NCBI GenBank assembly: GCA_050012355.1
Contig: JBEKHI010000284.1
Coordinates: forward strand, 1 to 11,430
Length of the DNA stretch: 11,430 nt
Source: JBEKHI01 sp050012355
GTDB taxonomy: Bacteria > Actinomycetota > Actinomycetes > Streptosporangiales > Streptosporangiaceae
Direction: 5' to 3'
Positions within the stretch are counted from its first letter, which is position 1; every line of letters begins with the position of its first letter. Both the position numbers and the translations under genes were made by a program. The notes under the pieces are model-generated. The model was given only the letters and a program-made list of their open reading frames with translations. It was not told the origin of the DNA and did no database searches. Positions 1 to 6,218 of the stretch are shown in pieces.

Positions 1-2
1 GG

Positions 3-1247
3 GAGGCGACCCGTCCGGCGCCGATCGCCGCCACCCGCGACACCGTGTACGTCGCCTTCCAGATGAGCGACGGGGACAACGAGGTCTACATGCAGCAGCG
101 GATGCCGCAGGCGTGGCAGGGGCCGGACCTAGGCGCGGTCCCGGCGGGCTGGACCATCGCTCCCGGCACGGTGGACTACGACCCCGCCATGCTCGAGTAC
201 TACAACAGCCACCTGCCCAGGAACAGCGAACTCGAGGCGGGCCCGTCCGGCATCGGCTACACCAGCGAGACGAGCGGTGCGGATATGACCCAGTTCGCCG
301 AGCTGACCAGACAGATCATGGCCAGGGACGGCCTGGACACGGTCGACACCTACGAACCTCCGGCCGAGCTCAGCCAGTACTCCGACGGTCAGTACCCGGT
401 CGGCGTCTCGAAGAACGCGCCGCTGCTGTACGAGCAGACGGGGAAGACAGCGATCTACGGCCAGACCTCCGGCTATCTCAACACCCTCGAGTCACTCTTC
501 TGCACCATCCACCAGCAGAGCACGACCGAGCAGGCCGGCGGACAGCCACTGTTCCTTGAGCCGCTGGTCGACGGCTTCGTCTACGGCGTGACGGACCTGC
601 TGCACATCGCGCAACAGCTCACCCTGGCCGGGAACGCGGCGGGCATCAACTTCGTGTTCACCACCCCGACCGAGCTCGAGCTGACCATGCAGCGTTACTA
701 CGCGGGGCAGGAGGCGGGCCTGCCGGCCGCCAACGCCCAGTCGATGACCGGCGCCCAGGTGCTGGCCGAGCCGTCCGCGGGCAGCCCCCTCCCGACCGGC
801 ACCGTCCAGGTCACCGGCCAGAACCTGGTGACCAACCCGAGCGGAGCCTCCGGCACCACCGGCTGGACCACCTCCGGCGGAACCGTCACCGCCACGACGT
901 ACCTAGGCCAGCCCGCGTTGCAGTGGACCAGCGACGTCACCAGCGCCGAGAGCTGGGTGCACTACTATCCCGCCGTCACCGACGGCCAGACGTACACGTT
1001 CTCGGCTGACGTCGCCGGCTCGGGCCAGGTGTTCATGGACATCTACGACGGGTCCGATGAGACCACCCTCCCGGTCCAGCTCACCTCCGCGTACCAGCAG
1101 CTCACCTGGACGGTCACCATCCCGTCGAACGCGGCCACCGGACAGACCGGCAGCGCCCCGCAGCTTCAGATCCGAGACAGCGGCGCCGGCCCGGTGTCGC
1201 TCTACATCAGCGACGCCAGCGTCGCCGCGTCGACAGCAGCGTGCTGA
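3..1247 (+). CDS. GxGYxYxYP-family putative glycoside hydrolase with C-terminal carbohydrate-binding-like domain (5' partial)
   Basis: The reading frame is open from the first complete codon at base 3, so the true start lies upstream; 414 residues are visible. A GTG at 45 falls inside the conserved domain and is not the start. The N-terminal part matches the GxGYxYxYP putative glycoside hydrolase family: SDGDN (visible residues 22-26), then VPAGWTIAPGTVDYDP, then GPSGIGYTS around residues 81-88. The name-giving motif is degenerate: GxGY is kept (residues 83-86), but the following tyrosines are Ser and Thr. From about residue 274 (NLVTNPSGASG) to the end is a Gly/Thr/Ser-rich beta-sandwich resembling CBM4/9-type carbohydrate-binding modules. 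The protein is probably secreted, but any signal peptide is outside the window. The GH2 gene begins 41 bases downstream, so the two are probably one operon for polysaccharide degradation. The family is known mainly from sequence; catalytic activity and substrate are inference. Confidence 0.8.
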   Translation, partial: EATRPAPIAATRDTVYVAFQMSDGDNEVYMQQRMPQAWQGPDLGAVPAGWTIAPGTVDYDPAMLEYYNSHLPRNSELEAGPSGIGYTSETSGADMTQFAELTRQIMARDGLDTVDTYEPPAELSQYSDGQYPVGVSKNAPLLYEQTGKTAIYGQTSGYLNTLESLFCTIHQQSTTEQAGGQPLFLEPLVDGFVYGVTDLLHIAQQLTLAGNAAGINFVFTTPTELELTMQRYYAGQEAGLPAANAQSMTGAQVLAEPSAGSPLPTGTVQVTGQNLVTNPSGASGTTGWTTSGGTVTATTYLGQPALQWTSDVTSAESWVHYYPAVTDGQTYTFSADVAGSGQVFMDIYDGSDETTLPVQLTSAYQQLTWTVTIPSNAATGQTGSAPQLQIRDSGAGPVSLYISDASVAASTAAC

Positions 1248-1288
1248 CCAGGCGAAATAGTTCACATCGAGATAAGAGCGGGAGAACG

Positions 1289-4200
1289 ATGGGTGATGTA
1301 GCTGGGGGAGAAGGCGCCGGGATCGCGCGACGGAGGTTCCTGCAGGCCACCGCGACCGGCGCCGCCGCGCTAACCAGCTGGTCGGTCCTAGGCGGCGCAG
1401 GCCAGGCGAGCGCGTCAGCCAAACAGGCATCTCCCAAAGGCGCCGCGCGGATCGTGCCGTTCAACACCGGCTGGCTGTTCGGTCCGGCGACCGCCAGCAG
1501 CGCGCAGCCAGGGTTCGACGACTCCGGGCTGCAGACGGTGACACTCCCGCACACGGTGACCCCGCTGTCCTGGCGGAACTGGGATCCGGACAGCTGGCAG
1601 CAGGACTGGGTGTACCGGAAGCACTTCACCACCCCGGCGCAGGCCAGCGGGATGCGGGTCTTCCTCGACGTCGCGGCCGCGCTGACCAGCTCCGCGCCGG
1701 TGCTGAACGGGCAGCCGCTGCCCGGTAACACCGGCGGCTACCTGCCGTTCAGTGTCGAGCTCACCGACCAGCTGTCCACCGGGGACAACGTGCTGGCGGT
1801 GACGCTGGGCTCGCAGTTCAACTTCGACGTGCCGCCGGACCGTCCGACGCCGTACGACCCGCGCAGCGTGGACTACTGGCAGCCGGGAGGGATCTACCGG
1901 GAAGTCCAGCTCCGCGTGGTCCCGCCGGTCTTCATCGCTGACGTGTTCGCCAAGCCGGTGAACGTGCTGGACGCCTCGTCGCGGCGACTGGACGTGGAGT
2001 ACACCCTGGACGCCGCCGTCGTACCGAAGGGCAGCGCGTCGATCGCCGTGGAAATCAGCGACGGGACCCGGGTGGTGGCGTCGGCCGCGGCGCCGGTCAC
2101 GATCAGCGCCACCGGCCAGGTCACCGGCAGCGTCACGGTGTCTGGCCTGTCGGACATCGTGCTGTGGGACGTGGACAACCCGCAGCTGTACACGGTGACG
2201 ACGACGCTGCACGTCGCCGGGGCGCCGCTGCACGACTACCAGGTGCGGACCGGGTTCCGCGAGGTCAGCTTCACGCTGGAAGGGTTCTTCCTCAACGGGA
2301 ACCGGGTCAAGCTGGTCGGCCTGGACCACCACCAGTTCTTCCCGTTCGCCGGGGGCGCGATGCCGGCCCGCGTCCAGCGCCGGGACGTGCAGATCATGCG
2401 GCAGGAACTGAACTGCAACGCTGTCCGCTGCTCGCACTACCCGCAGTCCGAGGACTTCTACGACGCGGCCGACGAACTGGGGCTGCTGTGCTGGGAGGAG
2501 ATCCCGGGCTGGGGCTACTTCGGCGACACGGCCTGGCAGCAGGCCGGCGCCCAGGACCTGCGGAACATGATCATCAGGGACAGGAACCACCCGTCGATTA
2601 TCGTCTGGGGCGCCATGCCGAACGAGGCGGGCGAGCACGTCGCCGAGTACACCGTTTACAACGACCTCGCGCACTCGCTCGACGACACCAGGCCGACCGG
2701 CGGCGACGGGTCAACGACCGACGCCAGCTTCGTGTTCGACGTCTTCAGCAACCACGACTACTCCAGCCTGACCGGCCCCGACGGCCTGCGCGAGCCCACC
2801 CTCGTCCCGCCGGTGGACGCGGCGGGCAAGCCGTACCTGATCTGCGAGGCCATCGGCACGCTGTCCGGCCCGGCGCTCGCCTACCGCCGGACCGACTCCC
2901 AGCAGCTACAGCAGGGACTGGCCACCGCGCACGCGACGATACAGAACATCTCCTACTCCAAGGACGCGTACTGCGGCCTCATCGCCTGGGCCGGGTTCGA
3001 CTACCTGTCGGACGCGGCCGGCAACTGCTTCGGGGGCGTGAAGTACGTCGGCGTCGTGGATCTGTTCCGCACGCTCAAGCCAGGCGCCGCGATCTACCAG
3101 TCTCAGGTTGACCCGGCCGTCCGCCCGGTAATCCAGCCGGCGTTCTACTGGGAGTTCGGCCCCGACTACCCGGTCACCATCCTGTCGTCGGCGATGATCT
3201 GCTCCAACCTCGACCAGCTGAAGCTCTACGTCGGCGGATCGCACTTCGCGACCTTGACCCCCGACACCGCCACCTACCCGAACCTGCCGTACGCACCGTC
3301 GTTCGCCGACTTCTCGGGCGTTGACGGCAATTCGCGGCCGGAACTGCGGATCGACGGGTACCGCGGCGGCACCCGGGTGGCCTCCCGGACCTTCTCCGCC
3401 GACTCGACGCGGGACCGGCTGGCCGTCGCCGCCGACGACCCGGAGCTGATCGCCGATGGGCTCGACACGACGCGGGTCGAGTTCCGCGCTGTCGACGAGT
3501 ACGGCAACCCGCGGCCCTACATCACCGGCACCGTGTCCCTGACCGTAAGCGGACCTGGCGTGCTGATCGGGGACAATCCGTTCGCGTTCGGCGACACGGG
3601 CGGCGTGGGCGCGGTCTGGATCAGGACGGTGCCCGGCGCCACCGGTACGGTCACCGTCCGCGCGTCCCACCCGGTGCTCGGGTCCGGGGAGGCCGACATC
3701 AAGGTGGTGGCTAGCTCACCGGCCACCGCATCGGTGCCGTCCGGCGCGGTGACGGCGCAGGCCAGCCGGGAGGTCGTGACGCCCGGGAGCACCGTCACGC
3801 TGGCAGCGGATTTCACCAACAACGGCCTGCCATCGCTGGACACCGTGAAGCTCGCCCCGCAACTGCCCGCCGGGTGGACCGCCACCGCCGCATCGGCCAC
3901 GTCCTTCACGCGGGTTCGCAGCGGCCAGTCGGTCCGCGCCAGCTGGCTGGTGACGGTCTCGGCCGCCGCCAGCCCGCAGACCGCGGCGCTCACCGTGCAG
4001 TCCAGCTACGCCGCGGGCAGCCAGCGCGGTGTGACCAACGCCAGCGCCGACGTGTTCGTGCCCTACCCGTCGCTCGCGGCGGCGTTCAGCAACGTCGGCA
4101 TCACCGCCGACGCCAGCCCGGCCGCCGGCAACCTCGACGGCGGCGGCAGCAGTTACTCCGCTACCGCGCTGGCCGCGGCGGGCCTGACGCCGGGTAGCAC

Positions 4201-5233
4201 GGTGAACACGCCGGACGGGCTGGAGTACACCTGGCCGGACGTCGCGGCCGGCCAGCCGGATAACGCCCTCGGCTCAGGACAGACGGTACTCGTACCAGGA
4301 AGTCAAGGCGCTAACGCGCTCGGCCTGCTCGCCTCGGACACCGAGGGCGGCGGCTACGCGACGGTCATCGTCCGGTACGCGGACGGGACATCGGAATACC
4401 AGCTCGTGTACCTCAACGGCTGGACCTCCGGGCCGGGCGCCAGCGGACCCGACCAGGGCTTCAGCGTGGTCGCCACCGCGGCCTACTACAACACAGCGGG
4501 CGGGACGAAGGAGTCGACCGTCAACTACGTCTACGCGGCCACGGTTCCGGTAGACCCGTCCCGGTGGGTCGTCGCGGTGACCCTGCCGAATCGTTCGGAC
4601 ACGGTCAGCACCCTGGTGAACGCCGCCCACATCTTCGCGGTGACCGCCGGGACCCTGGCCGAGTACCCCTCGCTGGCGGCGGCGTTCAACAACACCGGGA
4701 TCAGCGACGACTCCGATATGACGGCGGCGGACTTCGACGGCGTGGGCAACAGCTACTCGCTGCAGGCCCTGGGAGCCGCCGGGCTCACGCCGGGCGCGAC
4801 GGTGACCTATGACGGCCTGACCTTCAGCTGGCCGGACGTCCCGGCCGGCCAGCCGGACAACGTGCTCGCACTCGGGCAGACGGTCGGCGTCTCGGGGACG
4901 GGCAGCACGCTAGGGTTCCTGGGCGCCGCCAGCCCGTCCACCGCGCTGGCCACCGGCGTGGTGCACTACGCCGATGGCACGTCGAGTGAGTTCACGTTCA
5001 CCCTGGACAACTACTGGGACGCGCCCGGCGTCTCGAACGAGGCGGTCGCCACCCTGCCCTACGTGAACAGCTCGTCCGGTAAGAAGGACCACACGGTCTA
5101 CGTCTTCTACGCCAGCGTCCCGATTATCCCCGGCCGGGAGGTCAGCGCGGTGACGCTGCCGCCGAACGGAGCGTACCCGTCGTCCGGCCGGTCCCAGGGC
5201 CTGCATGTCTTTGCTGTCGCGGTGGGAGACTAG
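1289..5233 (+). CDS. Tat-secreted glycoside hydrolase family 2 protein (beta-galactosidase-like), multidomain
   Basis: The protein has 1,314 residues from ATG 1289, which has GGGAG at 1280-1284. An in-frame GTG at 1241 lacks a ribosome binding site and would put 16 extra residues before the signal peptide. A Tat signal (ARRRFLQ, residues 13-19) is followed by a hydrophobic stretch and a likely cleavage after ASASA (about residue 44). Domains in order are a GH2 sugar-binding sandwich (~50-195), a GH2 Ig-like sandwich (~205-320), a TIM barrel (~331-620), a DUF4982/Ig-like C-terminal region including DEYGNP and GDNPF (~640-800), a NEW3-like domain (~815-905), and two ~200-residue modules from 926 and 1126. 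Active-site features are RCSHYP (380-385), the acid/base in PNE (E446) and the likely nucleophile in ICEAIG (E520). GH2 enzymes retain beta configuration and cleave beta-galactosides, glucuronides, mannosides and others; this substrate cannot be read from sequence. It acts outside the cell, probably with the upstream protein. Confidence 0.93.
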   Translation: MGDVAGGEGAGIARRRFLQATATGAAALTSWSVLGGAGQASASAKQASPKGAARIVPFNTGWLFGPATASSAQPGFDDSGLQTVTLPHTVTPLSWRNWDPDSWQQDWVYRKHFTTPAQASGMRVFLDVAAALTSSAPVLNGQPLPGNTGGYLPFSVELTDQLSTGDNVLAVTLGSQFNFDVPPDRPTPYDPRSVDYWQPGGIYREVQLRVVPPVFIADVFAKPVNVLDASSRRLDVEYTLDAAVVPKGSASIAVEISDGTRVVASAAAPVTISATGQVTGSVTVSGLSDIVLWDVDNPQLYTVTTTLHVAGAPLHDYQVRTGFREVSFTLEGFFLNGNRVKLVGLDHHQFFPFAGGAMPARVQRRDVQIMRQELNCNAVRCSHYPQSEDFYDAADELGLLCWEEIPGWGYFGDTAWQQAGAQDLRNMIIRDRNHPSIIVWGAMPNEAGEHVAEYTVYNDLAHSLDDTRPTGGDGSTTDASFVFDVFSNHDYSSLTGPDGLREPTLVPPVDAAGKPYLICEAIGTLSGPALAYRRTDSQQLQQGLATAHATIQNISYSKDAYCGLIAWAGFDYLSDAAGNCFGGVKYVGVVDLFRTLKPGAAIYQSQVDPAVRPVIQPAFYWEFGPDYPVTILSSAMICSNLDQLKLYVGGSHFATLTPDTATYPNLPYAPSFADFSGVDGNSRPELRIDGYRGGTRVASRTFSADSTRDRLAVAADDPELIADGLDTTRVEFRAVDEYGNPRPYITGTVSLTVSGPGVLIGDNPFAFGDTGGVGAVWIRTVPGATGTVTVRASHPVLGSGEADIKVVASSPATASVPSGAVTAQASREVVTPGSTVTLAADFTNNGLPSLDTVKLAPQLPAGWTATAASATSFTRVRSGQSVRASWLVTVSAAASPQTAALTVQSSYAAGSQRGVTNASADVFVPYPSLAAAFSNVGITADASPAAGNLDGGGSSYSATALAAAGLTPGSTVNTPDGLEYTWPDVAAGQPDNALGSGQTVLVPGSQGANALGLLASDTEGGGYATVIVRYADGTSEYQLVYLNGWTSGPGASGPDQGFSVVATAAYYNTAGGTKESTVNYVYAATVPVDPSRWVVAVTLPNRSDTVSTLVNAAHIFAVTAGTLAEYPSLAAAFNNTGISDDSDMTAADFDGVGNSYSLQALGAAGLTPGATVTYDGLTFSWPDVPAGQPDNVLALGQTVGVSGTGSTLGFLGAASPSTALATGVVHYADGTSSEFTFTLDNYWDAPGVSNEAVATLPYVNSSSGKKDHTVYVFYASVPIIPGREVSAVTLPPNGAYPSSGRSQGLHVFAVAVGD
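4064..5230 (+). repeat. Tandem duplicated ~200-residue C-terminal module of the GH2 protein
   Basis: Two copies start with YPSLAAAF at bases 4064 and 4664, exactly 600 bases (200 residues) apart. Shared landmarks in the same order are AAGLTPG, WPDV.AGQPDN, YADGTS and AVTLP, and both copies end in a HIFAV or HVFAV strand. The copies have diverged elsewhere and copy 2 is slightly shorter, so the duplication is not recent. Similar modules occur at the C-termini of secreted actinobacterial glycosidases, which suggests a carbohydrate- or cell-wall-binding role; that role is inference. Confidence 0.8.
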
Positions 5234-5237
5234 GTAT

Positions 5238-5933
5238 GTGACCGAGGATTCCGGCCGCGCCGCTGGGCTGCGGCAAGCGCGTTCCCACCTTCGCGCTGCC
5301 GACCCCGTACTGGCGCGGCTCATCGATGAGCGGCCGGACTTCGACCCGCGGGCGGCGTGGCGCGTCCGGCTGCCGCCGATGGATCTCTACGGCGCGCTGC
5401 TGTTCCAGATCACCGGCCAGCAGCTTTCCGTCGCCTCGACCCGCCGGATCCTCGGCCGTATCCAGGACCTCTTCGGCGGCCGTCTCCCCGCGCCCGCCGA
5501 GCTGCTGGCGGTCGACCCCAGCAAACTGCGGGAGGCCGGGCTCTCATGGCGCAAGATCGGCACGCTCCGCGACCTCGCCGAGCGGCTGACGGACGGCCGG
5601 CTGGACCAGGATGTGCTGAGCGGCCTGCCAGATGACGAGATCCTGGCGCAGCTCACCGTGATTCCGGGCATCGGCCCCTGGACCGTGCAGGGCGCCCTGC
5701 TGGTCGCGCTCGGCCGGGAAGACGTCGTTCTGCCCGGCGACCTCGCGCTCCGCAAGGCCATCCGGACCGCCTACCAGCTGGACCAGCTCCCCACCCAGCA
5801 AGAGGTCCTGGCCATCGCCGAGAAATGGCGGCCCTACCGCAGCCTGGCGACCAGCTACCTGTTCTCCGCCGCTTTCGAGCCCGTCCGGGTATCGGGTGAG
5901 TCACCACCGCCGTTATGGCCGATATTGTTTTGA
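5238..5933 (+). CDS. AlkA-type DNA-3-methyladenine glycosylase (HhH-GPD superfamily)
   Basis: The predicted protein has 231 residues from GTG 5238, 4 bases after the GH2 stop and 9 bases after GGGAG at 5224-5228. An in-frame ATG at 5205 overlaps the GH2 gene and has poorer spacing. Family features are an N-terminal helical region with ALLFQITGQQLSVAST, a helix-hairpin-helix VIPGIGPWTVQ (about residues 141-151), the catalytic aspartate in LPGDLALRKA (D168), and a C-terminal WRPYRSLATSYL. Members of this family flip out alkylated bases such as 3-methyladenine and cleave the N-glycosidic bond, starting base excision repair in the cytoplasm. It lacks the extra N-terminal domain of E. coli AlkA and the methyltransferase domain of AdaA-AlkA fusions, so it is a short stand-alone form. 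Its position suggests cotranscription with the glycosidase genes, although no functional link is evident. Its stop codon lies in the loop of an inverted repeat. Confidence 0.9.
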   Translation: MTEDSGRAAGLRQARSHLRAADPVLARLIDERPDFDPRAAWRVRLPPMDLYGALLFQITGQQLSVASTRRILGRIQDLFGGRLPAPAELLAVDPSKLREAGLSWRKIGTLRDLAERLTDGRLDQDVLSGLPDDEILAQLTVIPGIGPWTVQGALLVALGREDVVLPGDLALRKAIRTAYQLDQLPTQQEVLAIAEKWRPYRSLATSYLFSAAFEPVRVSGESPPPLWPILF

Positions 5934-5947
5934 CCATAACGGCGGTG
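5905..5947 (+). terminator. Perfect 14-bp inverted repeat at the glycosylase stop, probable terminator
   Basis: The arms CACCGCCGTTATGG (5905-5918) and CCATAACGGCGGTG (5934-5947) are exact reverse complements around a 15-base loop that contains the TGA stop at 5931-5933. No T-run follows, as is common for actinobacterial terminators. An operator or mRNA-stability element is an alternative. Confidence 0.6.
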
Positions 5948-5970
5948 TCTGGATGCGTACGGTCCAGACA
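5946..5970 (+). terminator. Second adjacent hairpin
   Basis: The arms TGTCTGGA (5946-5953) and TCCAGACA (5963-5970) are perfect 8-bp complements around a 9-base loop. The 5' arm shares two bases with the 3' arm of the preceding inverted repeat, so the two hairpins cannot both be fully formed in one RNA. Tandem hairpins with no U-tract fit a composite terminator after the glycosidase/glycosylase operon. Confidence 0.45.
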
Positions 5971-6180
5971 TCCAGCCTGGTAGCTATCCTGCTGATCCGC
6001 GCCAGAAAGCCTGTCGCGGCCGACGTGCCTGCGGGCGGCGCGTCATGTGCGGTGGCATCCCCGTCATATGTCCTCGTCTCGCTGTTGGCGTAGGTCCGGC
6101 TCCGACCTTGCTGGCACTACTTTGCGGACGACGCGTTGCATTTGGGTTGTAGTCGTGTGCGGTCGCGTGTACTGACAACG
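5971..6180. other. Non-coding gap between the terminator hairpins and the SARP promoter
   Basis: No ORF here has a ribosome binding site or recognisable protein. The only structures seen are a weak 5-bp hairpin (AGGTC 6092-6096 with GACCT 6104-6108) and, at the right edge, an 8-bp palindrome CAACGTTG beginning at 6176 that touches the proposed -35 box. The segment probably serves as upstream regulatory DNA for the SARP gene. Confidence 0.4.
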
Positions 6181-6212
6181 TTGACCTGCGCCACAGCCGC
6201 GTTCGATAGCAT
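6181..6212 (+). promoter_or_regulatory. Putative leaderless promoter of the SARP gene
   Basis: TTGACC (6181-6186) resembles a -35 box and TAGCAT (6207-6212) fits the actinobacterial -10 pattern TAnnnT. The spacer of 20 bases is longer than ideal, so the -35 is uncertain. The -10 ends 6 bases before the GTG start at 6219, which places transcription start on or next to the start codon. Confidence 0.45.
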
Positions 6213-6218
6213 CAGAGC

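Noticed and set aside
1241..1288. GTG 1241 as the start of the GH2 gene
   Set aside because: It overlaps the upstream stop, has no ribosome binding site, and delays the Tat signal. ATG 1289 has GGGAG just upstream.
1415..2674. Long minus-strand open frame of 419 codons opposite the GH2 gene
   Set aside because: It is opposite a clearly recognisable GH2 catalytic region, its translation is rich in Arg, Val and Gly with no domain, and high GC makes such antisense frames common.
5205..5237. ATG 5205 as the start of the DNA glycosylase
   Set aside because: It overlaps the end of the GH2 gene. GTG 5238 has a GGGAG nine bases upstream and gives the usual family N-terminus.
5896..6093. 65-codon + strand ORF after the glycosylase
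   Set aside because: It starts inside the glycosylase gene, crosses both hairpins, has no ribosome binding site and no recognisable sequence.
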